64,000 nucleotides of DNA from Paenibacillus humicola (lineage in GTDB: Bacteria > Bacillota > Bacilli > Paenibacillales > Paenibacillaceae), in the NCBI RefSeq assembly GCF_028826105.1, contig NZ_JAQGPL010000001.1, positions 5,277,501-5,341,500 of the forward strand. Reading direction: 5' to 3'. Shown in pieces: positions 53,301-64,000 of the stretch; position 1 is the first letter of the stretch; every line of letters begins with the position of its first letter. The translations under genes and the position numbers were made by a program. The notes beneath the pieces are model-generated. The model searched no databases. It was not told the origin of the DNA and saw only the letters and a list, made by a program, of their open reading frames with translations.

Positions 53301-53995
53301 GGAAGCACGTCGAGGATCATCCATTCCGGCTTGTTGCCGGAATTGCGGAACGCCTCGATCACTTCCAAACGCTTGATGGCGCGGTTACGGCGCTGGCCTT
53401 GAGCCGTGCGCAGGTCTTCCTTGAGCGTTTCAAGCTCGCGCTCGACATCAATGTCCTGCAGCAGCTTCTTGACCGCTTCGGCGCCCATGCCGGCCTGAAA
53501 GCCATAGCCGTATTTCTCGCGGTAGCTGCGGTATTCTTTCTCGGACAGGAGTTGTTTCTTCTCCAGCGGCGTATCGCCCGGGTCCGTTACGACATACGAT
53601 GCAAAATAAATAATCTCCTCGAGCGAGCGGGGCGACATGTCGAGCGCCAGTCCCATCCGGCTCGGGATGCCTTTGAAATACCAAATATGCGATACGGGCG
53701 CAGCCAGCTCGATATGCCCCATCCGTTCGCGGCGGACCTTCGCGCGCGTCACTTCGACGCCGCAGCGGTCGCACACGACGCCTTTGTAACGGACGCGCTT
53801 ATATTTGCCGCAATGGCACTCCCAGTCCTTCGTCGGTCCGAAGATCTTCTCGCAGAACAGACCTTCCTTCTCCGGTTTCAGCGTCCTGTAGTTGATCGTC
53901 TCCGGTTTCTTCACTTCTCCGCGGGACCAGGAACGGATCTTATCCGGGGAGGCCAATCCGATCTTCATGTACTCGAAGTTGTTCACGTCCAACAA
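50372..53995 (-). CDS. rpoC: DNA-directed RNA polymerase subunit beta'
   Basis: Beta' of 1207 residues. The N-terminal zinc site is [13 protein letters not shown] followed by CDRCG, the catalytic magnesium triad is in NADFDGDQM, and a second cysteine cluster is [13 protein letters not shown]. The start is TTG 53995, which has AGGAGG 8 bases upstream and gives the family-typical product start (M)[18 protein letters not shown]; an ATG at 54016 is open but overlaps the binding site. The acidic tail ends [15 protein letters not shown]. It follows rpoB after 117 bases. Confidence 0.98.
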   Translation of the reverse strand: MLDVNNFEYMKIGLASPDKIRSWSRGEVKKPETINYRTLKPEKEGLFCEKIFGPTKDWECHCGKYKRVRYKGVVCDRCGVEVTRAKVRRERMGHIELAAPVSHIWYFKGIPSRMGLALDMSPRSLEEIIYFASYVVTDPGDTPLEKKQLLSEKEYRSYREKYGYGFQAGMGAEAVKKLLQDIDVERELETLKEDLRTAQGQRRNRAIKRLEVIEAFRNSGNKPEWMILDVLPVIPPELRPMVQLDGGRFATSDLNDLYRRVINRNNRLKRLLDLGAPDIIVQNEKRMLQEAVDALIDNGRRGRPVTGPGNRPLKSLSHMLKGKQGRFRQNLLGKRVDYSGRSVIVVGPSLKMYQCGLPKEMALELFKPFVMKELVNKGLAHNIKSAKRKVERVSPEVWDVLEEVIKEHPVLLNRAPTLHRLGIQAFEPILVEGRAIKLHPLVCTAYNADFDGDQMAVHVPLSAEAQAEARLLMLASGNILNPKDGKPVVTPSQDMVLGSYYLTMDNKEAKGSGSVFSSVNEAISSYQRGIVSLHARIFMPVRVLNKANFTEDQQKSLISTTVGKVIFNEIFPDTFPYINEPTKVNLLQGTPDKYFVYEKGADLSAFMNNVPQMGAVGKEYLGQIIAECFRRYHTTLTSVILDRIKQLGFTYSTRAGITIAVSDVIVPQEKQQLLQESEDKVKVVTNQYRRGLITNEERYDRVIEIWSKAKDQITDVLMKSMDRYNSIMLMVDSKARGNKSQITQLGGMRGLMANPSGRIIELPIKSNFREGLTVLEYFISTHGARKGLADTALRTADSGYLTRRLVDVAQDVIVREEDCGTDKGFTVSKIQDGKEVIEDLYDRIEGRYSFETIRHPQTGEIIVHRNELIDSNKAEAIVAADIEKLQIRSVLSCRARHGVCKICYGRNLATGKFVEIGEAVGIIAAQSIGEPGTQLTMRTFHTGGVAGDDITQGLPRIQELFEARNPKGQAIITELDGVIKDIRETKDRREIEVQGEAESKVYSVSYGSRIRVVKGQHVEAGDELTDGSIDPKDMLRIKGIRGVQNYILQEVQRVYRNQGVEINDKHVEVMIKQMLRKIRIVDAGETTLLPGSFVDIHEYEAANREVILSGREPAVAKPVLLGITKASLETDSFLSAASFQETTRVLTDAAIKGKVDQLLGLKENVIIGKLIPAGTGMTRYRNIRFAGMDDELEQMDDQLEEDAVTIE

Positions 53996-54112
53996 GGAGC
54001 AACCCTCCTTCGTCATGGTTCACTTGTGTTTGCCGGATTTACGCCGCTTCGCGCGCCGGCCCGCTCCAGGCAGTACCGGCGTGCATCGGCGCATCGTCCA
54101 TCCGTTAGTCCG

Positions 54113-57658
<3,546 letters not shown>

Positions 57659-58219
57659 CTTAACCTCACCCCTCATGTCTGCTTAACAGAAAGTGATTCG
57701 TATTCACCGTTAACCGGCCGCGAAGCCAACAAACGGTTCTGTAAGCGTAAAGTAACGTCCGCCAACGGCATCGGCCGATTGCCGAACGCATCATCATGCA
57801 GCAAGCAGAAAAACGGCTCACGCTTCGCACGAACCGCTGGCACAGAAAGCGCGAAATCCCGCGCCTTCTTAGGCGGTAAAGCAGTATCTTTACTCCGAAT
57901 ATAAGAAAGCATAACATTCAAATTTATATTTTCTTATATTTTAAATAAAGAAAAGCCCTTATCGAACTAATTCGAAAAAAGAGCATGTCTCTGCCAAACC
58001 GCTTCTGCAACTTCCAGCACGCAAAAAGGCCCATATCAAGTAATTTTGCCCAAAATGTAAACATTATACGTCAAACCGGGATATTTTATTCATCCCATCG
58101 CACGTCCGGGAGCCATTCCCTCCCTTACATACAGGCTGTGAAATCAGGCTGGCCAAAATAACGCTTGACATTTTAGTAAACTAAAGAGATTGAGCCCATC
58201 TTAATGCTGACATTTTATA
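57659..58219 (-). other. Long 5' leader of rpoBC
   Basis: About 550 transcribed bases separate the rpoB promoter from rpoB. It contains an open frame of 79-82 codons (57673-57912 or 57921) whose TGA overlaps the alternative rpoB ATG (ATGA) but which has no ribosome binding site. It also has a small hairpin with a T-run (AGAG-ACATG-CTCT then T6, about 57979-57997), next to TCGAA/TTCGA. I see no recognised RNA family. Attenuation or a leader peptide is possible but unproved. Confidence 0.4.
58166..58217. repeat. Ten-base direct repeat at the rpoB transcription start region
   Basis: TGACATTTTA occurs at 58166-58175 and 58208-58217, 42 bases apart centre to centre, which is four helical turns. 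The second copy covers the expected start of rpoBC transcription. It may be a binding site for a regulator, or chance in AT-rich DNA. Confidence 0.45.
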
Positions 58220-58248
58220 ATGATACCACATCAAAAATACCAAGTCAA
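58220..58248 (-). promoter_or_regulatory. Sigma-A promoter of rpoBC
   Basis: TTGACT (58243-58248), a 17-base spacer and TATCAT (58220-58225) on the minus strand. It starts about 20 bases after the stop of the methyltransferase gene. Confidence 0.8.
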
Positions 58249-58267
58249 CAAATAGTTGCGTTTCGTA

Positions 58268-58870
58268 TTAGAGCCGCTTGACCGCTTTAAAGATGCGATA
58301 GCCTTTGTCCTTCGTCACTTCTTCGACCGCGCCGAACACTTCCTCCAGCCTGCTTGCCGCCGACGGCGCGCCCTGCTTCTTCTGAATAACCACCCACATT
58401 GCTCCGCCCGGCGCGAGCAGCTGGAAGCCTTCCTCAAAAATACGGTGCACGACCGCTTTACCCGCCCGGATCGGCGGATTCGTCACGATCGCATCAAACT
58501 TCATCTCCCGCACCCGCTCGTACAAATCGCTTTGCAGCACGGTCACGTTCAAAACTCCGTTCAGCTTTGCGTTTTCCTCCGCTAGCTCGATAGCACGCTC
58601 GTTCACATCGATCATCGTCACATGCCCATTCGGCACCAGCTTGGCCGCCGTTATGCCGATCGGCCCGTAGCCGCATCCGACATCCAGTACGCGGGCGTTA
58701 TCCGGCAGGTCCAACGCTTCGACAAGCACGCGGCTCCCGTAATCGACACCCGATTTCGAAAAAACGCCTGCATCCGTCAAAAACTGCAGCCGAATGCCGC
58801 GCAGTTGGGACTCATGGAGCTGCCGGTTATGCTCGGCGCCGGGGGTACGCGTAAAGTAATGATCGGCCAT
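58268..58870 (-). CDS. ybxB: Class I SAM-dependent methyltransferase, RsmC-like (YbxB)
   Basis: This 200-residue protein resembles the catalytic half of RsmC/RlmG (MTS domain). Motif I is LDVGCGYGPIG and motif IV is TNPPIRAGK, an NPP-type signature of methyltransferases acting on exocyclic amino groups. B. subtilis ybxB (201 residues) has the same place between rplL and rpoB. A nucleic acid substrate such as rRNA is likely but not shown. GGAGG precedes the ATG. Confidence 0.9.
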   Translation of the reverse strand: MADHYFTRTPGAEHNRQLHESQLRGIRLQFLTDAGVFSKSGVDYGSRVLVEALDLPDNARVLDVGCGYGPIGITAAKLVPNGHVTMIDVNERAIELAEENAKLNGVLNVTVLQSDLYERVREMKFDAIVTNPPIRAGKAVVHRIFEEGFQLLAPGGAMWVVIQKKQGAPSAASRLEEVFGAVEEVTKDKGYRIFKAVKRL

Positions 58871-58904
58871 GTTTTTCCTCCTGGCTTCCTCAGCCCAAAA
58901 TTCA

Positions 58905-58940
58905 ACAAACCCCTCGAAGCCTGCGGCCTCAAGGGGTTTG
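58905..58940 (-). terminator. Stem-loop after rplL
   Basis: CAAACCCCT..GGCC pairs with GGCT..AGGGGTTTG on the minus strand just after the rplL stop. The following T-run is broken (TTGTTGAATTTT), so it may be a partial terminator that reduces expression of ybxB. Confidence 0.65.
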
Positions 58941-58958
58941 CTGCTATTGAAGCTTCAA

Positions 58959-59321
58959 TTACTTCACTTCGACGGAAGCGCCCGCTTCTTCGAGCTTCGC
59001 TTTTACAGCTTCCGCTTCTTCTTTGCCGACTTTCTCTTTCAGCGGCTTCGGTGCGTTGTCGACCAGATCTTTCGCTTCTTTCAGGCCGAGACCCGTGATT
59101 TCGCGAACGACTTTGATGACGTTGATTTTGGACGCGCCTGCGCTGTTGAGAATGACGTCGAATTCGGTTTGCTCAGCCACTTCGGCTGCGCCGCCGCCGG
59201 CTACAACCGCTACCGGTGCTGCGGCCGTTACGCCGAATTCTTCTTCGATTGCTTTAACGAGATCGTTCAGTTCCAGAACGTTCATGCCTTTAATGGCTTC
59301 CAAGATTTGCTCTTTGCTCAT
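58959..59321 (-). CDS. rplL: 50S ribosomal protein L7/L12
   Basis: L7/L12 of 120 residues, the stalk protein that recruits translational GTPases. It has an N-terminal dimerisation helix, an Ala/Gly-rich hinge ([14 protein letters not shown]) and a globular C-terminal domain ([20 protein letters not shown]). GGAGG precedes the ATG. It is 43 bases after rplJ. Confidence 0.98.
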   Translation of the reverse strand: MSKEQILEAIKGMNVLELNDLVKAIEEEFGVTAAAPVAVVAGGGAAEVAEQTEFDVILNSAGASKINVIKVVREITGLGLKEAKDLVDNAPKPLKEKVGKEEAEAVKAKLEEAGASVEVK

Positions 59322-59364
59322 GGTTAAACCTCCAATAATCGTGTTTGAATTTTATGAACCGGTC

Positions 59365-59862
59365 TTACGCTTCTTGCTTTTCCGCAACGGCTTTAACCGC
59401 AAGCGCGAAGTTGCGCATCGGCGCCTGCAGCACGCTGAGGAGCATGGACAGCAAGCCTTCGCGGGAAGGCAGGTCCGCCAGCGCCTTAATTTGGCCGGCG
59501 TCGAACACTTGACCGTCGACAACGCCGCCTTTTACTTGCAGCGCTTCATTCTTCTTGGCGAAATCGCTCAAGATTTTCGCAGGCGCTACGGCATCCGCTT
59601 TGCTGAATGCGATCGCTGTCGGTCCCGTAAGCACGTTGTCCAGCTCGCTCAGCTCGGCGCTTGCAGTCGCACGGCGCACCAGCGAGTTTTTAAGCACTTG
59701 GAATTCGATGCCCGCGTCGCGAAGCTGCTTCCGAAGCTCCGTCACTTGCGCAACGTTCAGTCCGCGATAGTCCGCAACGACCGTTGACGCGCTCTCACGC
59801 AGCTTCGCCGAAATTTCGTTCACCGCTTGTTGTTTGCTTTCGATGATTTTTGCGTTTGCCAA
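59365..59862 (-). CDS. rplJ: 50S ribosomal protein L10
   Basis: L10 of 165 residues, anchor of the L7/L12 stalk. It starts at TTG 59862 (product begins [17 protein letters not shown]) with GGAGG 8 bases upstream; the frame is open to 59892 but that is leader. The C-terminal helix that binds L7/L12 dimers is the last 30 residues. It is controlled by the L10 leader upstream. Confidence 0.97.
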   Translation of the reverse strand: MANAKIIESKQQAVNEISAKLRESASTVVADYRGLNVAQVTELRKQLRDAGIEFQVLKNSLVRRATASAELSELDNVLTGPTAIAFSKADAVAPAKILSDFAKKNEALQVKGGVVDGQVFDAGQIKALADLPSREGLLSMLLSVLQAPMRNFALAVKAVAEKQEA

Positions 59863-59930
59863 TTTGTACACCTCCCGTAATCTACTGGGCATTCCGTTTC
59901 CAATTCCATTGTCCGCGATGCATGAGAAAA

Positions 59931-60059
59931 GGCCCTCGCAGACGATGCGAAGGCCATGACGGTCCGGTATTCGCTCGGCCCAGCGGCCGAAGCGTCACAA
60001 ACGCTTTATCATAACACCTCGGTAGGAAATTAAGCCCGAAGGCACCTACTGTCTACGGT
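59931..60059 (-). ncRNA. L10 leader with attenuator
   Basis: The transcript contains the conserved L10-binding region with GTAGACAGTAGGTGC and TTCCTACCGAGGT (60016-60059). It ends in a terminator hairpin GGCCTTCGCA / TGCGAGGGCC followed by TTTTCTC (59927-59955). This is the arrangement of the Firmicute L10 leader, in which excess L10(L12)4 complex binds and favours termination before rplJ-rplL. Confidence 0.85.
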
Positions 60060-60090
60060 ATGCGTATTCGAATGTCAGTCGTCGTTTCTC

Positions 60091-60783
60091 TTAACGGAAT
60101 ACGGCGGCGTTCACGCGCGCGCTCGGTCCCATCGTCGAGGAAACGGCAATGTTTTTCAGGTAAATGCCTTTCGCAGCCGCCGGCTTCGCGCGATTGAGCG
60201 CATCGACCAGCGTCCGAAGATTCTCGTTCAGCTTCTCTGCGTCAAAGGATACTTTACCGATCGGAGCGTGGATCTGACCTGCACGATCGAGACGGTACTC
60301 GATTTTACCGGCTTTGATCTCCTGAACCGCTTTGGCCACGTCAAACGTAACGGTGCCCGCTTTCGGGTTCGGCATGAGACCTTTACCGCCGAGAATACGT
60401 CCGAGCTTACCGACTTCAGCCATCATGTCCGGAGTCGCGACGCAAACGTCGAAATCGAACCAGCCTTGCTGAATGCGGTTGATCACATCGGCATCGCCGA
60501 CATAATCCGCGCCTGCCGCTTCCGCTTCTTTGGCTTTGTCGCCTTTCGCGAAAACGAGAACGCGTTTCGTTTTACCCGTGCCGTGCGGAAGTACGACAAC
60601 TCCGCGCACCGCCTGGTCCTGCTTCTTCGAATCGACGCCAAGCCGCACGGCGACTTCGATCGTCTCGTCGAATTTGGCGGAAGATGCCTTCTTCACAAGC
60701 TCAATGGCTTCCAAAGATTCGTACGTTGCCTCGCTGTCGATCAGCTTGGCGGCTTCTTGATATTTCTTGCCGTTTTTAGCCAT
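60091..60783 (-). CDS. rplA: 50S ribosomal protein L1
   Basis: L1 of 230 residues, beginning [18 protein letters not shown]; the mobile L1 stalk protein at the E site and often a translational repressor. The conserved [13 protein letters not shown] is present. ATG 60783 follows GAGGAGG; the open frame to 60873 is leader. Confidence 0.97.
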   Translation of the reverse strand: MAKNGKKYQEAAKLIDSEATYESLEAIELVKKASSAKFDETIEVAVRLGVDSKKQDQAVRGVVVLPHGTGKTKRVLVFAKGDKAKEAEAAGADYVGDADVINRIQQGWFDFDVCVATPDMMAEVGKLGRILGGKGLMPNPKAGTVTFDVAKAVQEIKAGKIEYRLDRAGQIHAPIGKVSFDAEKLNENLRTLVDALNRAKPAAAKGIYLKNIAVSSTMGPSARVNAAVFR

Positions 60784-60799
60784 TTCTATTCTCCTCCTC

Positions 60800-60843
60800 G
60801 TGTGGTCGTAACGGAACATCTCCTTTGCGGAGTCCTCCCACGG
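60800..60843 (-). promoter_or_regulatory. Likely L1 autoregulatory RNA site
   Basis: The rplK-rplA spacer transcript has CGTGGGAGG...CCGTTACGACCACACG, where GTGG pairs with CCAC and GGGAGG faces an internal loop. This resembles the L1 binding site found between rplK and rplA in Firmicutes. A second hairpin, GAGCGGAA/TTCCGCTC (60843-60864), lies just upstream. Confidence 0.5.
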
Positions 60844-60911
60844 AGCGGAACCTTGCTTCCGCTCAAAAGACAACGCAAACCGGCGTGTCTTACGATTTCG
60901 TCATCAGTGAA

Positions 60912-61337
60912 TTAGTCCTCGATGACGACGCCCATGCTGCGGGCCGTGCCTTCGATCATACGCATTGCCGCTTCAACCGAAGCCGCGTTCAAATCAGGCA
61001 TCTTCTGCTCTGCGATTTCGCGAACCTTATCCCGCTTTACCGTAGCGACTTTCTTCTTGTTCGGCTCGCCTGATCCTTTATCGATCTTGGCTGCGACGCG
61101 AAGAAGCACTGCTGCCGGAGGCGTTTTCGTCTCGAATGTAAACGAACGATCCTCGAATACGGAAATAACGACCGGAATAATCAACCCGGCCTGATCCGCC
61201 GTACGCGCGTTGAACTCTTTACAGAACGCCATAATGTTCACGCCTGCTTGACCGAGCGCCGGGCCAATCGGCGGAGCCGGATTCGCCTTGCCTGCCGGAA
61301 CCTGCAATTTAACCAACTTGATCACTTTTTTTGCCAT
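60912..61337 (-). CDS. rplK: 50S ribosomal protein L11
   Basis: L11 of 141 residues, part of the GTPase-associated centre and thiostrepton site. It starts [20 protein letters not shown] with the conserved proline-rich [14 protein letters not shown] 61337 follows AAGGAGG. It is 96 bases after nusG. Confidence 0.98.
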   Translation of the reverse strand: MAKKVIKLVKLQVPAGKANPAPPIGPALGQAGVNIMAFCKEFNARTADQAGLIIPVVISVFEDRSFTFETKTPPAAVLLRVAAKIDKGSGEPNKKKVATVKRDKVREIAEQKMPDLNAASVEAAMRMIEGTARSMGVVIED

Positions 61338-61433
61338 GCTGCACACCTCCTTGCCCGAGTAATCGTGCCGGAAACGGAACCGGTGCTGCCGGGGCCGCTC
61401 CTCCGCCATACGGCGGTTTATGCGGAAACCGGT

Positions 61434-61967
61434 TTATATCTTCTCCACCTGAGTGTAATCCAGCTCAAGCGGGGTTTCCCTGCCGAACATGTTGACATGC
61501 ACCTTCAGCTTGCTCTTATCCAGCAAAATTTCTTCGACCGTACCGACGAAGTTGGCGAACGGACCCACTTTGACGCGAACCGTCTCTTTCAGATCGAATT
61601 CGATCTTCGGCTTCGGCTCTTCCATGCCCATATGCTTCAGAATCTGCTCCACTTCATCGGGCAGCAGAGGCGTCGGCTTCGAACCGGAACCGGTCGATCC
61701 TACGAATCCCGTCACGCCGGGCGTATTGCGAACGACATACCAGGAGTCGTCGGTCTGAATCATCTCCACAAGGACGTAGCCGGGGTAAACCTTGCGCATG
61801 ACGGTCTTCTTCTTGCCGTCTTTGTTCACCACTTCTTCTTCCATCGGAACGAGGACTCGGAAAATCTTGTCTTCCATCCCCATCGATTCGACCCGCTTCT
61901 CCAGGTTCGCCTTCACTTTATTCTCATACCCGGAGTAAGTATGAACAACGTACCATCTTTTTTCCAT
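61434..61967 (-). CDS. nusG: Transcription termination/antitermination protein NusG
   Basis: NusG of 177 residues, with the N-terminal NGN domain (WYVVHTYSGYENKVK, then YPGYVLVEM) that binds RNA polymerase beta' and the C-terminal KOW domain (VKVGPFANFVGTVEEI). It couples transcription with translation and supports pausing or termination. It follows secE by 24 bases. Confidence 0.98.
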   Translation of the reverse strand: MEKRWYVVHTYSGYENKVKANLEKRVESMGMEDKIFRVLVPMEEEVVNKDGKKKTVMRKVYPGYVLVEMIQTDDSWYVVRNTPGVTGFVGSTGSGSKPTPLLPDEVEQILKHMGMEEPKPKIEFDLKETVRVKVGPFANFVGTVEEILLDKSKLKVHVNMFGRETPLELDYTQVEKI

Positions 61968-61991
61968 AACAAGCCACCTTTTGGACCCTTC

Positions 61992-62201
61992 TTAAACAAT
62001 CAGTTCGACCAATTGGGAGATCCCGATGTCAAGAACCCAAAAGTAAATCGCGACAACGATGACCGTCACCAGGACGACGATCGAGTAGCTTGTCAGCTCT
62101 TTACGGCTTGGCCAGCGGACCTTCTTCAGTTCCGCATAGCTGTCGGAGAAGAAGGAAAACGTCGTGCCGAAGCTTTGCTTCAGCTTTGCTAAAAACGTCA
62201 C
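61992..62201 (-). CDS. secE: Protein translocase subunit SecE
   Basis: A small single-span SecE of 69 residues, with an amphipathic helix carrying AELKKVRWPSRKELT followed by one membrane helix (YSIVVLVTVIVVAIYFWVL). GTG 62201 has GGAGG 7 bases upstream; a GTG at 62207 sits almost on it. It stabilises SecY. Confidence 0.95.
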   Translation of the reverse strand: MTFLAKLKQSFGTTFSFFSDSYAELKKVRWPSRKELTSYSIVVLVTVIVVAIYFWVLDIGISQLVELIV

Positions 62202-62216
62202 GTCCACACCTCCAAG

Positions 62217-62366
62217 TTATCTCGTCTCGCGATGAGGAGTATGCTCGTTGCAGAACTTGCAAAACTTCTTCATCTCGATGCGGTCGGGGTGATTCCGTTT
62301 GTTTTTGCTGGTTGCATAGTTTCTTTGTTTGCAGTTGTTGCACGCCAGCGTGATAATAACCCGCAT
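62217..62366 (-). CDS. rpmG: 50S ribosomal protein L33, zinc-binding form
   Basis: A 49-residue protein starting [20 protein letters not shown], with CNNC and CKFC pairs that hold zinc. GGGAGG precedes the ATG by 9 bases. It begins the rpmG-secE-nusG unit, 15 bases before secE. Confidence 0.95.
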   Translation of the reverse strand: MRVIITLACNNCKQRNYATSKNKRNHPDRIEMKKFCKFCNEHTPHRETR

Positions 62367-62477
62367 TCCCGTACACCTCCCGAACTACCGTAAAATAAAA
62401 AAAGCTTGAATCGTCGTATGTGAACCAAACTTGATTCAGAACCCACCAAAAAAAAACCTATTTAGGGCCACTCAAAC
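62367..62477 (-). promoter_or_regulatory. Leader of rpmG-secE-nusG with attenuator-like signals
   Basis: The leader carries CCTAAATAGG followed by nine T, and then TGAATC/GATTCA flanking a 23-base loop with seven T right after it, before the rpmG binding site. Two T-runs behind pairing segments suggest transcription attenuation. The rest of the gap to sigH (62507-62661) shows no gene. Confidence 0.4.
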
Positions 62478-62506
62478 AATTTATCACAAGCGGTAAACCG
62501 TGTCAA
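62478..62506 (-). promoter_or_regulatory. Sigma-A promoter of rpmG-secE-nusG
   Basis: Perfect TTGACA (62501-62506), a 17-base spacer and TAAATT (62478-62483) on the minus strand. Confidence 0.75.
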
Positions 62507-62661
62507 TGAATATTGCAGCGCCTTATCGCTTGTCAAGCCTGACCGCATACGAACGCTTCCGTTTTCCCGACCGCCATCTCATCGCGAAGCCTTCCGGACT
62601 CTCTCGAACTGCACTGCCTAGTATCGGCAAAAAACAGCCGTTCCAAACGTTGGAGGGAAGT

Positions 62662-62687
62662 AAAAATAAAAGAGCCTAAAAGGCTCC
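62662..62687 (-). terminator. Terminator of sigH
   Basis: GAGCC-TTTTA-GGCTC stem-loop on the minus strand followed by TTTTATTTTT, about 33 bases after the sigH stop. Confidence 0.85.
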
Positions 62688-62719
62688 AATCGTGCTGCTC
62701 CGCCCGGATGTCCGCCGGG

Positions 62720-63370
62720 TCAGCCGGTAATATTGCGGATTTCCAAATACCGCTCGAGCTTCCGTTTCACGCGCTGAAGCGCATTATCGATCGATTTCAC
62801 GTGACGGTCCAAATCGACGGCGATTTCCTGATAGGAACGCCCGTCGAGATAAAGCATCAGCACCTTGCGCTCGAGGTCGCTTAAAATCTCGGACATTTTA
62901 TCTTCCAAACCGACGAACTCTTCCTGATTGATGATCAGCTCTTCCGGGTCGGAAACCCGGGTTCCGCATATGACGTCAAGCAGCGTGCGATCGGAATCCT
63001 CATCGTAGATCGGCTTGTCCAAAGATACGTAGGAGTTCAGCGGAATATGCTTCTGACGGGTGGCCGTCTTGATCGCCGTAATGATTTGCCTCGTGATGCA
63101 CAGCTCGGCGAACGCCTTGAAAGACGCCAGCTTGTCCCCTTTAAAATCGCGTATCGATTTATATAATCCGATCATGCCTTCCTGCACGATATCCTCGCGA
63201 TCGGCCCCGATCAGGAAGTAGGAACGCGCTTTGGCGCGGACGAAGTTCTTGTATTTGTTGATCAAATACTCCAGCGCCTCGCCGTCGCCGTCACGAACCG
63301 CTTCCACCACATCTTCGTCCGCTTTGCAGTCATATTCCAGCGTTTTCCACTCTTTGAGGTCGATGCTCAC
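62720..63370 (-). CDS. sigH: RNA polymerase sigma-H factor
   Basis: This 216-residue sigma factor controls the transition to stationary phase, competence and early sporulation. Region 2 includes NFVRAKARSYFLIGADREDI and QEGMIGLYKSIRDFKGDKL, nearly identical to B. subtilis SigH; region 4 includes LDGRSYQEIAVDLDRHVKS. GTG 63370 has GGAGG 8 bases upstream; a TTG at 63376 is less likely. The divergence from B. subtilis is mostly in the first 25 residues. It sits between the rae1 gene and rpmG, as in B. subtilis. Confidence 0.97.
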   Translation of the reverse strand: MSIDLKEWKTLEYDCKADEDVVEAVRDGDGEALEYLINKYKNFVRAKARSYFLIGADREDIVQEGMIGLYKSIRDFKGDKLASFKAFAELCITRQIITAIKTATRQKHIPLNSYVSLDKPIYDEDSDRTLLDVICGTRVSDPEELIINQEEFVGLEDKMSEILSDLERKVLMLYLDGRSYQEIAVDLDRHVKSIDNALQRVKRKLERYLEIRNITG

Positions 63371-63467
63371 GAACAATCCCTCCGGCTCGAAAGGCGTGCA
63401 TTGCTTCCATGGGCTACTTCAACGGACTGCATTCTACCAATTCGTGCATAAACCAAAAGATAAAAAC

Positions 63468-63497
63468 AGTATACATTATGTAACCTGATACCGTCAA
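63468..63497 (-). promoter_or_regulatory. Sigma-A type promoter of sigH
   Basis: TTGACG (63492-63497), an 18-base spacer and TATACT (63468-63473) on the minus strand, about 98 bases before the GTG. In B. subtilis sigH is transcribed by sigma-A and repressed by AbrB; AbrB sites cannot be recognised by eye. Confidence 0.65.
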
Positions 63498-63627
63498 TGA
63501 ACATGATGTCGAACATTCGATTATTAACTAGTAGAATTGGAAGCAATCTCCGATTGGCGTCAAGTGCGCGTGAAGAAATTTGACATCAGTGCGCGGGTTG
63601 ATGAAAAATAAGGCCTTTGCCGTCCCC

Positions 63628-64000
63628 TCACTGCTTGCCGCGGCGCAGCCGCTCCAGCTTCATCCGCACGTCGAGGCTGAGGTTATTGTCGAGCTCGTTG
63701 CGTTTGGCGCCTCCGCTCCCTTGAATCGTCCGCTCGATCGCCTTGCGGTTCTGCTCGATATCGATGAGAAGCTCGCGCGCCGAAATCCGCAGCGCTCCTT
63801 TGCCGAATGCGACGTATTGCTCCACCGAATCGGAGGTCGCCACATAGATATCCCGGCTGCGCAGAGCCAGCTCGGAGGCCAGCCTCTCGATGCAGGCGTC
63901 CGCCGTTTCCTTCTCTTTCGTATACACGACCTTCAGGCGGTATTGGCTGAAGGAAGCGCCCGAGCCGGGCACTTGATGCGCGTCGAACACGACGACGACC
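63628..64000 (-). CDS. rae1: NYN-domain ribosome-dependent mRNA endonuclease Rae1/YacP, partial
   Basis: The C-terminal 123 codons or so of the gene are in the window; the N-terminus lies beyond 64000. VVVVFDAHQVPGSG and VVYTKEKETADACIERLA are characteristic of YacP, a PIN-like NYN nuclease that cuts mRNA in the ribosomal A site in B. subtilis. The basic tail ends RMKLERLRRGKQ. The position upstream of sigH is as in B. subtilis. Confidence 0.88.
   Translation of the reverse strand, partial: VVVVFDAHQVPGSGASFSQYRLKVVYTKEKETADACIERLASELALRSRDIYVATSDSVEQYVAFGKGALRISARELLIDIEQNRKAIERTIQGSGGAKRNELDNNLSLDVRMKLERLRRGKQ

Overview
The window looks like the chromosomal core of an endospore-forming member of the Bacillales, most likely Paenibacillaceae. 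The ribosomal and RNA polymerase genes have Bacillus-type order and Bacillus-type protein sequences. The native genes are at least half G+C by eye. Sporulation genes (pdaB, kbaA, gerD, cwlD, salA, sigH) flank the translation genes in the order known from Bacillus subtilis. Almost everything is read on the minus strand, so transcription runs from high to low coordinates. I saw no tRNA, rRNA, CRISPR array or insertion sequence.

Right part (64000 to 45373), in transcription order: a partial NYN-domain RNase gene (rae1/yacP), sigH, rpmG-secE-nusG, rplK-rplA-rplJ-rplL with an L10 leader and a likely L1 operator, a ybxB-type methyltransferase, rpoB-rpoC with a strong promoter and a leader of about 560 bases, then rplGB-rpsL-rpsG-fusA-tuf (the str operon) ending in a terminator.

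Middle part (about 45372 to 23867): a cell-surface glycan island sits exactly where B. subtilis joins tuf directly to rpsJ. It holds an SLH-domain exported protein, an O-antigen-ligase-like membrane protein, an ABC exporter (wzm/wzt type), two very large multidomain glycosyltransferases (one a methyltransferase-coiled coil-GT-GT fusion), UDP-glucose dehydrogenase, the complete dTDP-L-rhamnose pathway in the order rfbA-rfbC-rfbB-rfbD, two further family 2 glycosyltransferases and a polyprenyl-phosphate sugar-1-phosphate transferase. The parts list matches S-layer glycosylation (slg) clusters such as that of Geobacillus stearothermophilus. The predicted route is: lipid-linked initiation by the phosphotransferase, rhamnose-rich chain growth, a possible methyl cap, ABC export, and transfer to an SLH-anchored surface protein. 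The stretch from ugd to wzm is clearly AT-rich, while rfbA to the last glycosyltransferase resembles the host, so the island looks like a mosaic.

Left-centre (24032 to 8602): the S10-spc-alpha supercluster from rpsJ to rplQ has its own near-consensus promoter and a structured leader. A terminator follows rplQ and truA comes next; the ecf transporter genes that B. subtilis carries there are absent.

Left part (8564 to 1): truA, rplM-rpsI with promoter and leader, a promoter-driven cysH-sat pair for sulfate assimilation, cwlD, salA, then gerD (plus), kbaA (minus), pdaB (plus) and the start of a membrane protein that may belong to the SpoIIM family.
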